DNA from: Flavobacterium sp. Root186
Lineage (GTDB): Bacteria; Bacteroidota; Bacteroidia; Flavobacteriales; Flavobacteriaceae
Assembly (NCBI RefSeq): GCF_001428525.1
Contig: NZ_LMHW01000012.1
Coordinates: 407,683-471,682 of the forward strand
DNA: 64,000 bases
Reading direction: 5' to 3'
The notes under the pieces were generated by a model. That model did not search any database, was not told the origin of the DNA, and saw only the letters and a list, made by a program, of their open reading frames with translations. This document shows, piece after piece, positions 55,921 to 64,000 of this stretch. The translations under genes were made by a program, and so were the position numbers. Each line of letters starts with the position of its first letter. The stretch's first letter is position 1.

Positions 55921-57153
55921 ATGAAAATACCACATTCCCGAATAAAATCATTTTTATTCACTTTCGTTCTTCTAATTAATTCGGTTTCTTTTTGTTTTGG
56001 AAATGATTTTAATACTAAAACAGATTCCTCAAAAACGAAAACCATTTCCTTTAAAATCAAATTAAAATCAGATAATAAAGTCAAAATAAAACCAGCTGCT
56101 TTAAAATTCAATAAACATTTTGCTTATAGTTTTACACTCGACGATGGATATCGATCTGCTTATTTAACGGCATTTCCATTATTGAATGGCGGAAAAATCA
56201 GTAATCCAGATAAAAACGAATGGAAAATTGATCAGGGTGGAGATGGAACAACTTCAAAAGGTCTTTTTTATTCAGACGGATTCGGAAATAAAATTCCGTT
56301 TAAATTGGCTTTGGCAATTAACGGCGGAGCAATTCATGAGTTAACAACAAATCGCGGACATCTTTCATGGTCGGAAATTAAAGAAATGTACAATGCCGGT
56401 TGGGATATTTTGAATCACGGTTTTCACCACGCAACCAAACACGGCACAAATTATTTGACAGAAGTAACTGAAAATACAACTTCGATAAAACAAAATCTTG
56501 ATTTTACGATGTCGCATTTTGTAGTTCCCGGCGGAGAAGGTGATGAGAAATATTATCTGGAATATGAAAAAGAGGCACTTAATAACGGACATTTTTCTGT
56601 AGCATCTTATTATGGTGTTGGCCCCGTTTTTAAAGTAGATTCAAAAATGAATTTAGATCAAATGATTTCTGCCAGAACTTTTGTGCAAAGTTCAAAAGAT
56701 ACTACCAGTTTTAAAACTATGGATCGTTATTTAAAAACTATAGATTCAATTGTAAAACAACCCAATACAATTTGGTTTAACGAATTTACGCACGGAACCG
56801 GAAATACAAATCTGTGGAATTTAAGCATTCGTTTTCCGGACTTTAAATATTACATGACAACACTAGCAAACAAATATGGTGTAAAAGGAAACGATTCCAT
56901 CTGGATGGCACCCTGGCAGGAAGTTTACGAATACATTTGGTTAAGAGACAGAATTAAAGTCGATTATAAACAGAAAAATAAAGAAGTTGAAGTCATAATT
57001 ACTTTGCCTGAAATTCCAGAAACATTTAGATATCAGGATATTTCATTAACAATTGATACTTCTACAAAATTTGAAATAGAATCCAATAAAGATTTAAAAA
57101 TCAAAGACGACGGAAAAACAACTCACAAACAGATTTTCATTCAACTGAAATAA
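55921..57153 (+). CDS. Exported polysaccharide deacetylase family protein
   Basis: A 410-residue protein with a signal peptide or N-terminal anchor (KSFLFTFVLLINSVSFCFG). The NodB-like catalytic domain begins at about residue 70 with AYSFTLDDGYRSAY (Asp pair at the active site) and continues with the metal-binding His region ILNHGFHHATKHG and MSHFVVPGGEGDEKY. The domain is interrupted by insertions and followed by a beta-rich C-terminal part (about 345-410). Such enzymes remove acetyl groups from GlcNAc-type polysaccharides; the real substrate is unknown. Upstream, a TTG at 55871-55873 and TATCTTTA at 55890-55897 (16-bp spacer) form a near-consensus promoter. Confidence 0.88.
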   Translation: MKIPHSRIKSFLFTFVLLINSVSFCFGNDFNTKTDSSKTKTISFKIKLKSDNKVKIKPAALKFNKHFAYSFTLDDGYRSAYLTAFPLLNGGKISNPDKNEWKIDQGGDGTTSKGLFYSDGFGNKIPFKLALAINGGAIHELTTNRGHLSWSEIKEMYNAGWDILNHGFHHATKHGTNYLTEVTENTTSIKQNLDFTMSHFVVPGGEGDEKYYLEYEKEALNNGHFSVASYYGVGPVFKVDSKMNLDQMISARTFVQSSKDTTSFKTMDRYLKTIDSIVKQPNTIWFNEFTHGTGNTNLWNLSIRFPDFKYYMTTLANKYGVKGNDSIWMAPWQEVYEYIWLRDRIKVDYKQKNKEVEVIITLPEIPETFRYQDISLTIDTSTKFEIESNKDLKIKDDGKTTHKQIFIQLK

Positions 57154-57189
57154 AAGTTTTTTACCACAGATTCAAAGGATTAAAATGAT

Positions 57190-57402
57190 TTTTTTGCCAC
57201 GAATTCACGAATTTCTCTAATTCCTATTTTTGACTGATTTTTATTTCAAACATAGCCCGTGGTTTCAACCACGGGTACACAATGTCTAATTACACCCAAT
57301 TCGTAACGTTTCCCGCGGTTGAAACCGCGAGCTATATTTTGAGCATTTGCGAAAAACTAAAATTAAAAATTAGTGGAAATTCGTGGAATTCGTGGCAAAA
57401 AA
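57190..57402. repeat. Nested inverted repeat with palindromic repeat copy B
   Basis: Outer arms at 57190-57214 and 57377-57402 (ttttttgccacgaatt and its complement at the ends, one indel) enclose a 93-bp palindrome at 57248-57340 with arms aaacatagcc and gctatatttt. The inner palindrome is a second copy of the element at 46174-46269. The outer right arm ends one base before the next gene's stop codon. No gene lies inside. Confidence 0.88.
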
Positions 57403-57403
57403 A

Positions 57404-60400
57404 CTAATCAATCTCCTTCTCGTTGTCTTTTATAAAAGTATCAATATTCATTAAATATGGATCAATAATAATGCATTGAGGTTTTGTTTTGAGTTTGATT
57501 TTACCTTCAACTTTATTGCTTTTTATGGTAAAAGGATAGCGAAATAATTTTCCGTTTTCATCATAAATTCCAATATCTATTGTCTGATCGTTTGCGATTT
57601 GTTTTCTTTCTCCACTTGCATTTTCCTGATATTTTTGAGAAACGGCTTTAAAAGAAACTTCATAAAAACCATTCTTTTTAGTACTGCTAACGGATTCTAT
57701 TTTTGATGAATAGGTAATGATCTGCTTAAACATTTCATTTAATTTAGAATACAATTTTTTATCCGTTACAGCATAAAGTTCTTTTAATAAATCTTCAGAA
57801 TCAGGAAACGGATTTGGATATTTATAATGATTCAGAAAGTTTTTCAAAGCCAGATTTACTTTTGCTTCGCCAATTAACATTCGCAATTGATGCATCACCA
57901 GCATTCCTTTATCATAAGGTAAATGCGGCGTATCGTAATTCGTTTTATACAAAGGCGTTTCAGGATCGTAACTTCGGCTGCTTAAATATAAATCAAGATG
58001 AATTTTTAAAGTTTCAAGCGCTTTTTCCAAACCATGTTCTTTTTCATAAAGCATCAGCTCGGTATATTGCGCCAGAGTTTCGGTCAAAATCCAGCTGCCT
58101 TCTTTTTGTTCCGGATTGATTTGCGCATTTCCCCACCATTCGTGCGACATTTCATGAGCGGTTAATTGATTGATAACATCTTCTTTATCTTTATTGGTAA
58201 GATCGCTGTAAAATCCAAAATTCTCTTTCATAAAAACCGTCGATGGATATGAAGTCGCTGCAAATCCATCGGCGAAAGCAGAAACTTCGGCATAACGAAT
58301 CGTTTTATAGGGATATTTTCCAAAATTACTTTGACAATAATCTAAAGTGTTTTTTACATCCCGAATCAATTTTTTAATGTTTCTCGAATGTCTTCTATCA
58401 TAAAAAACTTCAATCGAGATGCCTTTATAATTTGTTTTTTGGATTTGATATTCTGCGGAAGCGAAAGCAAATCGAAACGGAATTTTACCGTTAGATTTAT
58501 AATGAAAATAATTGCGGTTGTCTTTTTTCCAATTCTCAATTAAATCTCCAACACCAATCGCAGTTTGATTTTCTGAAGTTGAAACCACGACATCATAATC
58601 AACAAAATCATATTTACTTTCTGATTTGTCTTCCAGTTTTTTAAGAGGCGTCTGCGGCTTCAAATGTCTTTTCGCACGTTCTTTTTTACTGCTGATTTCA
58701 TTCGATTCCTGATAACCAAAAAGTGGAAAGTACCGGCTTATGCGCATAAAAGATCCATTTTCGATTATCGAATTAAACGCCGTATGTCCTTTAAATGGTG
58801 ACCAGGACGACTCAAATGAAAAGTTCATCTTCATTTTCTGTTGAGGTTCTATAGGTTTTTCCAATCGATACCAATAATGGTGAAATGCCGAAACATCGCT
58901 CAGGTTTTTAGAATTTGGAATTTCAAGCGAAGTTAGTTTTGAATTTCGATCTATATATAGTAGTAAACTATCAATTGGTTTTTCGGAGTTATTGATTAAT
59001 TCATAAGTGCCTTTTACTTCATAACGATTTTCCTCAGGAAATAAATCGACTTTACTTTTTAGGGAAACAATTGTGGGTTGCGCCAGATTTGTATATTTTT
59101 TGAATTGACTTTCATATTTTTCGCTCCAGTTATTCTGATCGTCTTCCGTCAAATACGGATATTCAATATTGGTTTTATAAAATAGATAACTTCCGAATCC
59201 AATAAAAAGAATAACTCCGAAAGAAAAAGTTTTTTTTTGAAAGCCATTAAATGAATTTCTTCGAAAGGTTTTTACGATCGAAGCATTTCGTTTCCATAAA
59301 AGTCCAGTCAAAGTCAGCAGAATTAAAGCCAATCCAAAATTGTACAACATCGAAATATGGAAAGGGAAAGTATATTTTCCGAAACCATTCAAATCAAAAT
59401 ATTCGGTTTTAAAAGCATTTGCAAATCGTAATAATGGATGCGAAATTCCCAATTGCTCTCCAATTCCGGTACAAAACAAAATGCAGACAAAAGCAGCAAC
59501 CGCAAGTCCGACATATTTATTTTTAATAAAAGTCTGAATCGCAATTATCAAAATCGAAATCAGCAAAAGCGGAAATCCGAGATAATAAAACAAAGAAAGA
59601 TAAAGACCAATTTCGATTGGAGCATTGGTATTGACAATCTGAAATCCGCATCCAATCAAAATACTAATACTAATAATGAGTAACGGAATTATAAAAAGTG
59701 CCGTCAATTTTGCCAATAAAACTGCAAATTGAGAATAAGGCGCAGTATTTTCAAGCATTTCAAATCTCGAATTTTCGCTTCGGTTTAATAATTCACTGCT
59801 GTAAAATAGCAGAATCAAAATCAGGATAAAAGGCAGACGATCCATTATGGTTGTAATCATCAAAGCCGTGTCGGTAATTTTTTCTGCCAATCGAATGCCG
59901 CCGTCAATTTCATCCGAAATCTCAATCATTAATAATCCCGAAAATAAAAGAACAATCAACAAAAATGGAATTCCTTTTAAAACCAAAAAAATATCCATTT
60001 TAATATTGCTTTTAAAAACAGCAAAATTATGTTTGAAAGTTTTGAATTCGATTTTTTTTGGAATTTCCAAAGTCAGCACTTTTACTTCTTTTGAAATAAT
60101 TCTAGGCGTTTTTACCTTTTTTGTTTTTGTTTTTCTGAAGGAAAATAATCGATACGAAGCAAAAAGTAAAAGCAGAGAAACCAAAATCCACAAAATTCGG
60201 TTGAATAAAAAGTTACCCGAAAGAGAAACTAGTTCGGTGTTTTTTTCAATCGCAGTCCAATATCTCGTCTGTTCTAAAAACGCTGCCAAACCAAACGGAT
60301 CTATTTTTGCTGCCAAAGACATGGCTTTCGCCGAAGAGGGAGAAGCATTGGCAAATAGTGGCGAATTCGAAAAAATGGAACCTGCTATATATAAGATGTA

Positions 60401-60943
60401 AATTAGCAAACCGCCAACATAAATGAAGAGTTTACTTCGCGTAAGCCACGCCAAAGCGGTCAGGATAGAAAGACACAAGAAAATATTCGGAATCACAACG
60501 ATCAAATACGGCCACACATAATTGATAATTTCAAAAGGTCCAAGCTCACTTTTTTGTAGCCATGACATTTGATGCCCAACGATCATTCCAATAATATACA
60601 TTCCAAAAGAAACTACAGCAATTGCAAATGCGGTAATAAATTTACTAGACAAATAATGAAACTTAGAAATAGGAGAGGAGAAAATAATCGAATCAAATTT
60701 CGTTTCATATTCCTTTAAAAAACTTTGTGCTGCCTGAAGCGTAATCGAAAATATCGTCATCAGCGAAATCAGGCCAATAGCATACATAAGTACATACGGA
60801 CTATTTTTATAAGCGCCCGAAAAAGAGAAGTTCGCAAAAGCACTCACAAAAAATCCTAAGATCAGATAAATAATAAATGTTGCATAAAAAGTCCAGCTTC
60901 TAGAATTGTTATGCCATTCAAATTGAATTAATTTAGAGAGCAT
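57404..60943 (-). CDS. Fused ABC-transporter permease and M1 family aminopeptidase
   Basis: An 1179-residue membrane protein joining two functions. The first half (about residues 1-600) has roughly twelve membrane helices in two ABC-2-type sets (starting LIQFEWHNNSRSWTFYATFI), as expected for one whole permease. The second half (about 620-1179) is an M1 metallopeptidase: zinc ligands in TAHEMSHEWWGN with the third, downstream Glu in LTETLAQYTEL, and an aminopeptidase-like region ahead (ADGFAATSYPST). The peptidase should face the periplasm. The ATPase subunit is the next gene upstream (4-bp gap), so both form one exporter. The transported substrate may be the peptide the peptidase trims (inference). 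Confidence 0.93.
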   Translation of the reverse strand: MLSKLIQFEWHNNSRSWTFYATFIIYLILGFFVSAFANFSFSGAYKNSPYVLMYAIGLISLMTIFSITLQAAQSFLKEYETKFDSIIFSSPISKFHYLSSKFITAFAIAVVSFGMYIIGMIVGHQMSWLQKSELGPFEIINYVWPYLIVVIPNIFLCLSILTALAWLTRSKLFIYVGGLLIYILYIAGSIFSNSPLFANASPSSAKAMSLAAKIDPFGLAAFLEQTRYWTAIEKNTELVSLSGNFLFNRILWILVSLLLLFASYRLFSFRKTKTKKVKTPRIISKEVKVLTLEIPKKIEFKTFKHNFAVFKSNIKMDIFLVLKGIPFLLIVLLFSGLLMIEISDEIDGGIRLAEKITDTALMITTIMDRLPFILILILLFYSSELLNRSENSRFEMLENTAPYSQFAVLLAKLTALFIIPLLIISISILIGCGFQIVNTNAPIEIGLYLSLFYYLGFPLLLISILIIAIQTFIKNKYVGLAVAAFVCILFCTGIGEQLGISHPLLRFANAFKTEYFDLNGFGKYTFPFHISMLYNFGLALILLTLTGLLWKRNASIVKTFRRNSFNGFQKKTFSFGVILFIGFGSYLFYKTNIEYPYLTEDDQNNWSEKYESQFKKYTNLAQPTIVSLKSKVDLFPEENRYEVKGTYELINNSEKPIDSLLLYIDRNSKLTSLEIPNSKNLSDVSAFHHYWYRLEKPIEPQQKMKMNFSFESSWSPFKGHTAFNSIIENGSFMRISRYFPLFGYQESNEISSKKERAKRHLKPQTPLKKLEDKSESKYDFVDYDVVVSTSENQTAIGVGDLIENWKKDNRNYFHYKSNGKIPFRFAFASAEYQIQKTNYKGISIEVFYDRRHSRNIKKLIRDVKNTLDYCQSNFGKYPYKTIRYAEVSAFADGFAATSYPSTVFMKENFGFYSDLTNKDKEDVINQLTAHEMSHEWWGNAQINPEQKEGSWILTETLAQYTELMLYEKEHGLEKALETLKIHLDLYLSSRSYDPETPLYKTNYDTPHLPYDKGMLVMHQLRMLIGEAKVNLALKNFLNHYKYPNPFPDSEDLLKELYAVTDKKLYSKLNEMFKQIITYSSKIESVSSTKKNGFYEVSFKAVSQKYQENASGERKQIANDQTIDIGIYDENGKLFRYPFTIKSNKVEGKIKLKTKPQCIIIDPYLMNIDTFIKDNEKEID

Positions 60944-60947
60944 AATC

Positions 60948-61832
60948 TTAATTTTTAAATTGACTTTGATTTAAAACACTAAAATAAACATCACTCAAAT
61001 CTGGCGATATCAATTCAAAACCAGAATCTGGTCGTTCATCTGAGAAAACATGAATATTGATTTTTCCTGAATTTAAGTTTGACGAAATGATATTGAAGTT
61101 CGATTTGTGATCGTTCAATTCATTTTTCTGAATCGCTTTCATCCAGATTTTATCTTTCAGAGAATCGATTGCTTCGTTAGGTCTTCCTTCCAAAATCAGT
61201 TTTCCGCTAGAAATGATCGCCATTTTTGGACATAAATCGCGAACGTCTTCTACAATATGCGTTGAAAGAACAACAATAATGTTTTCGCCAATTTCACTCA
61301 GCAAATTATTAAATCGGTTTCTTTCTTCCGGATCAAGTCCCGCAGTCGGTTCGTCTACAATAATAATCTTCGGATTTCCTAATAAAGCCTGAGCAATTCC
61401 AAACCTTTGGCGCATACCGCCAGAAAAAGAATGAACCGCCTTGTCTTTATGTTGTAACAAATTGGTCTGCTGCAATAAATACAAGATTTGATCGTGGCGT
61501 TCCTTTTTATTGATAATTCCTTTTAAAACTGCCAAATGATCCAGAAGTCGATAAGCAGAAATTTTAGGATAAACACCAAATTCCTGTGGCAGATAACCCA
61601 GATTTTGCCTGATGAACATTGGGTTTTCCAGAATATTAATTCCGTTAAATTCAATACTTCCAGAAGTGGGTTCCTGCAAAGCGGCAATAGTCCGCATTAA
61701 ACTCGACTTTCCGGCGCCATTTGGACCTAATAAACCAAACATTCCGTTTGTAATTTCAAGCGATAAATGGTCAATCGCTTTTGTACCGTTCTCGTAGGTT
61801 TTACTGAGATTTTTGATGGATAAACTGTTCAT
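60948..61832 (-). CDS. ABC transporter ATP-binding protein
   Basis: A 294-residue ATPase. Walker A GLLGPNGAGKSSLMR (about residues 33-47), Q-loop in YLPQEFG, signature SGGMRQRFGIAQALLG, Walker B IIIVDEPTAGLD and the switch His in STHIVEDVRD are intact; the C-terminal 80 residues are a variable regulatory part. The frame is open to 61907, but the ATG at 61832 begins the usual N-terminus (NSLSIKNLSKTYENG). It powers the permease/peptidase fusion encoded 4 bp downstream. Confidence 0.94.
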   Translation of the reverse strand: MNSLSIKNLSKTYENGTKAIDHLSLEITNGMFGLLGPNGAGKSSLMRTIAALQEPTSGSIEFNGINILENPMFIRQNLGYLPQEFGVYPKISAYRLLDHLAVLKGIINKKERHDQILYLLQQTNLLQHKDKAVHSFSGGMRQRFGIAQALLGNPKIIIVDEPTAGLDPEERNRFNNLLSEIGENIIVVLSTHIVEDVRDLCPKMAIISSGKLILEGRPNEAIDSLKDKIWMKAIQKNELNDHKSNFNIISSNLNSGKINIHVFSDERPDSGFELISPDLSDVYFSVLNQSQFKN

Positions 61833-61949
61833 TTTTTGATTGATTTTGATGATTGAATTAAATATTGATTTGAAAAATTTAGGCAATAGAATACCTGTCG
61901 GCTTCAAAAACCGATTGATTATGTTTAGAAATTATGATTTAAGAGAAAG

Positions 61950-62156
61950 CTATTCGGCCGTATATTCTAAAATATCGCCAGGCTGGCAGTCCAATATTTT
62001 ACAAATAGCTTCGAGCGTGTCAAATCGAATTCCTTTTGCTTTTCCAGTTTTGAGAATCGATAAATTGGCAGGCGTAATATCTAATTTTTCTGCCAACTCT
62101 TTACTCTGCATCTTGCGTTTGGCAAGCATTACATCAACATTTACAATTATTGGCAT
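61950..62156 (-). CDS. YozG-like XRE family transcriptional regulator
   Basis: A 68-residue stand-alone helix-turn-helix protein (MPIIVNVDVMLAKRKMQSKE, then LAEKLDITPANLSILKTGKA and ALCKIL-like CKILDCQPGDILEY). It belongs to the small XRE/Cro regulators that travel with DUF2975 membrane proteins. Its start codon lies 2 bp after the DUF2975 stop, so both are translated from one transcript. A pair of identical 12-bp palindromes in the operon promoter is a likely binding site for this protein. The ABC genes follow 117 bp downstream on the same strand and may also be controlled by it. Confidence 0.93.
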   Translation of the reverse strand: MPIIVNVDVMLAKRKMQSKELAEKLDITPANLSILKTGKAKGIRFDTLEAICKILDCQPGDILEYTAE

Positions 62157-62158
62157 AG

Positions 62159-62674
62159 TTATATAAATAAGTCTTGTTCGTTCTGAAGGTTTAAACCTTG
62201 TTTAAAAATAGCAGCTAAAAAGTAAGCGAAAACACCAAGCATTCCGTGCAATAAAATAAAAAGTGAAACTTCATTATCCAGCGGAACAAAAAAGAAAGCC
62301 ACAAATATCACACTACCTGGAATTAATAAATTCGATAAATAAAAACGCCTTAAATGCGAAATTCCGTTTGAAGTAAACAATTTAGGCTGATAGAAAACTT
62401 TAAAAACATTACTGCTCAACAAAAAGAAAAGTCCGTACAAGCTCAGTGGAGCCAAAAAGTCAAAAAGAATATAGGGCAAATTGTAATCACCAAGCATTAA
62501 AGGATGAGAAGTAAAAGGATAACAAACCTGAAAATATTTTCCGTTGTCCTTAAAAGTCAAAAACAACCCTGTAATTAATGTAAAAACAGAATATGCGGCC
62601 AAAGAGAAATAAACAACAGCCAAAAATCGGGTAAAGTAAAATAGTATTCTAGATACAATATGAGTGGTCTTCAT
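62159..62674 (-). CDS. DUF2975 integral membrane protein
   Basis: A 171-residue membrane protein with four hydrophobic helices (about residues 12-38, 67-88, 110-132 and 138-157). It matches the DUF2975 family in layout and in being paired with a YozG-like regulator gene directly downstream. Family function is not established; a role as membrane partner or antagonist of the regulator is a reasonable guess. The promoter immediately upstream has both consensus elements and overlapping palindromes. Confidence 0.88.
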   Translation of the reverse strand: MKTTHIVSRILFYFTRFLAVVYFSLAAYSVFTLITGLFLTFKDNGKYFQVCYPFTSHPLMLGDYNLPYILFDFLAPLSLYGLFFLLSSNVFKVFYQPKLFTSNGISHLRRFYLSNLLIPGSVIFVAFFFVPLDNEVSLFILLHGMLGVFAYFLAAIFKQGLNLQNEQDLFI

Positions 62675-62699
62675 AAACTGAAAAGTTAAATTGATATTG

Positions 62700-62728
62700 C
62701 AAATGTATAATTAATTATCGTAAAACAA
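62700..62728 (-). promoter_or_regulatory. Promoter of the DUF2975-HTH operon
   Basis: On the minus strand TTG (62728-62726), an 18-bp spacer and TACATTTG (62707-62700) match the Bacteroidota promoter exactly. The start codon is 26 bp downstream of the -7 box. Confidence 0.72.
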
Positions 62729-62739
62729 TAATTAATTAT
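62707..62739. promoter_or_regulatory. Double palindromic operator
   Basis: The perfect 12-bp palindrome ataattaattat occurs twice, at 62707-62718 and 62728-62739, exactly 21 bp apart (about two helical turns). The first fills much of the -7/-33 spacer and the second lies over the -33 edge, a repressor-type placement. The likely ligand is the YozG-like protein of the same operon. Confidence 0.65.
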
Positions 62740-62821
62740 CAAAAATTGGATTTTTAAGCTGTTTTAAGAATATTATAATTCTATTAACATTAGAAAACAA
62801 AAGGCATCCATATAAATGAGT

Positions 62822-62829
62822 TAATTTTG
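62822..62829 (+). promoter_or_regulatory. Candidate -7 element of the oxidoreductase gene
   Basis: TAATTTTG fits TAnnTTTG and lies 19 bp before the ATG. No TTG is present at the correct distance. Confidence 0.4.
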
Positions 62830-62848
62830 TATACTAGCATTTTTTTAT

Positions 62849-63865
62849 ATGAAAAACCCAATTTCAGTCTCCTTATTAGAGCTCGCTATCATCACTCAGG
62901 ATAGTAATGCCACAGAAACATTTCAAAAAACAAAAGACATAGCGCAATTAGCAGATACCATAGGATACAAGCGATTTTGGCTGGCAGAACATCACAATAT
63001 GGCACATGTTGCCAGTACAGCAACCGTTGTTTTAATTGGCTATGTGGCGAGTCAGACAAAAAACATCCGCGTAGGTTCTGGGGGAATCATGCTTCCGAAC
63101 CATTCTCCTTTGGTTGTTGCCGAACAATTCGGAACCCTTGAAACACTTTATCCCAACCGAATCGATTTAGGTTTAGGAAGAGCTCCGGGAACAGATCAGC
63201 CAACCGCCGAAGCAATCCGAAAAGACTTTTTTGAGCAGGCACAGCGTTTTCCGCAAAACGTAAGCAAACTTCAAGAGTATTTTTCTGCCGAAAATGAAAC
63301 AGGAAAAGTTCGTGCCTTTCCAGCCGAAGGCCTAAAAGTTCCAATCTGGATTTTAGGTTCAAGCATGGACAGCGCCGCTTTAGCAGCAGCTTACGGATTA
63401 CCTTATGCATTTGCCGGACACTTTGCGCCAAAGTTGATGATTCAGGCATTTGAATTTTACCGCGAAAATTTCCAGCCTTCAGAATATTTAGATAAACCCA
63501 AAACAATGGCTTGTGTGAATATCATTGCTGCAGACACAAACGAAGAAGCAGAACTATTGTCTACAAGTTTGTATCAAATGTTCCTAAATTTAATTAGAAA
63601 CGACCGCAAAGGTTTGCAACCTCCAGTTCCGTCATTAGACGATATTATGAATGAAACCGAACGTTTCCACGTAAACCAAATGACAGCCGGAACCTTCACA
63701 GGAAACAAGGAACAATTAATAGTCGATTTGAAAAAGTTCATTAACTACGCAAGAATCGACGAACTTATGGTAACAAGCCCAATCTTCGATCATCAGGCAA
63801 AACTAAAAAGTATTCAAATCACAAAAGAAGCAATCGACAGTTTAAATGAAAGTATACATATATAA
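62849..63865 (+). CDS. Luciferase-like (LLM class) flavin-dependent oxidoreductase
   Basis: A 338-residue soluble TIM-barrel oxidoreductase of the bacterial luciferase-like group, close in style to YhbW-type proteins (group 1). Marks are SVLELAIITQDSNA, the cluster AEHHNMAHVASTATVVLIGY, RVGSGGIMLPNHSPLVVAEQ, the phrase RIDLGLGRAPGTD and ILGSSMDSAALAAAYGLPYA near 165. These enzymes use FMN or F420-like cofactors to oxidise small molecules; the substrate is unknown. It stands alone with its own terminator and is divergent from the DUF2975 operon. Confidence 0.94.
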   Translation: MKNPISVSLLELAIITQDSNATETFQKTKDIAQLADTIGYKRFWLAEHHNMAHVASTATVVLIGYVASQTKNIRVGSGGIMLPNHSPLVVAEQFGTLETLYPNRIDLGLGRAPGTDQPTAEAIRKDFFEQAQRFPQNVSKLQEYFSAENETGKVRAFPAEGLKVPIWILGSSMDSAALAAAYGLPYAFAGHFAPKLMIQAFEFYRENFQPSEYLDKPKTMACVNIIAADTNEEAELLSTSLYQMFLNLIRNDRKGLQPPVPSLDDIMNETERFHVNQMTAGTFTGNKEQLIVDLKKFINYARIDELMVTSPIFDHQAKLKSIQITKEAIDSLNESIHI

Positions 63866-63902
63866 GTATACATATATATATAAGAGTAGATTTGATGGAC
63901 AC

Positions 63903-63940
63903 AACCCGACAGTTTTTTAAAACCTGTCGGGTTTGTTTTT
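63903..63940 (+). terminator. Terminator of the oxidoreductase gene
   Basis: Ten-bp arms aacccgacag/ctgtcgggtt around an 11-base A/T loop, followed by a T-rich tail, 38 bp after the stop codon. Confidence 0.88.
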
Positions 63941-64000
63941 TATACAATATATATAAGTATAAAATGATACTATAATATATAAGAGTAAAACATTTGTCAG

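Noticed and set aside
59847..60401. 184-codon frame opposite the ABC-M1 gene
   Set aside because: Shadow frame of a long coding region; no family-like sequence.
1..64000. tRNA, rRNA or tmRNA genes, insertion sequences, prophage, replication origin
   Set aside because: None was recognised on either strand by reading; no transposase, integrase or cloverleaf pattern was noticed, although a computed scan would be more sensitive.

Overview
The window looks like a chromosome segment of a Flavobacterium-type member of the Bacteroidota. This rests on AT-rich DNA with AT-rich third codon positions, candidate promoters of the Bacteroidota form TTG-N17-19-TAnnTTTG, an rpoB-rpoC-DUF3467 order, a mitochondrial-type aconitase beside AcnB, an exosortase of the XrtN type, a split KdpD, and many short palindromic intergenic repeats. 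No rRNA, tRNA, CRISPR, prophage, insertion sequence or replication origin was seen.

Layout. 1-6.7 kb: 3' part of rpoB, complete rpoC and a DUF3467 gene. 7-14 kb: a CxxC membrane-anchored protein, release factor 3 (prfC), a lipoprotein alpha-amylase, a SurA-like chaperone/isomerase and a MoxR ATPase. 14-17.8 kb (minus): a two-gene unit in which a polytopic VIT-domain protein ending in a PEP-type sorting signal overlaps its exosortase. 18-23.3 kb: acnB and acnA. 23.4-32.5 kb: a Kelch protein, a LysM/NlpC hydrolase, a kinase/response-regulator pair, an amino-acid permease and small proteins of unknown role. 32.7-38.2 kb: a DNA-damage block (umuD, umuC, DnaQ/GIY-YIG nuclease, xth, alkB in a row, with a divergent S24 repressor-like gene). 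38.5-52.8 kb (minus): a potassium-uptake locus holding a TPR histidine kinase, an NtrC-type regulator, a small unknown gene, a 27-residue membrane peptide, kdpF, kdpA, kdpB, kdpC, a porin, a kinase-less KdpD and a separate histidine kinase. 53-63.9 kb: a second sigma-54 activator, an alpha/beta hydrolase, a polysaccharide deacetylase, an ABC ATPase with an ABC-permease/M1-peptidase fusion, an HTH/DUF2975 pair and a luciferase-like oxidoreductase.

How genes work together. Most convergent gene pairs share strong hairpin terminators. In the Kdp region no KdpE is present, and the nearby regulator is a sigma-54 activator, so the transcription logic seems to differ from the enterobacterial one. The HTH/DUF2975 pair has a promoter with two identical 12-bp palindromes exactly 21 bp apart, a clear candidate for autoregulation. 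Intergenic repeats cluster from 38 to 57 kb and are sparse in the core-gene region.

The strongest leads are the exosortase pair with an EpsI-like tail on the enzyme, the extra micro-peptide next to kdpF, the double-palindrome operator, and the nested inverted repeat at 57.2-57.4 kb. All functional statements are from reading sequence and motifs; no database search was run.
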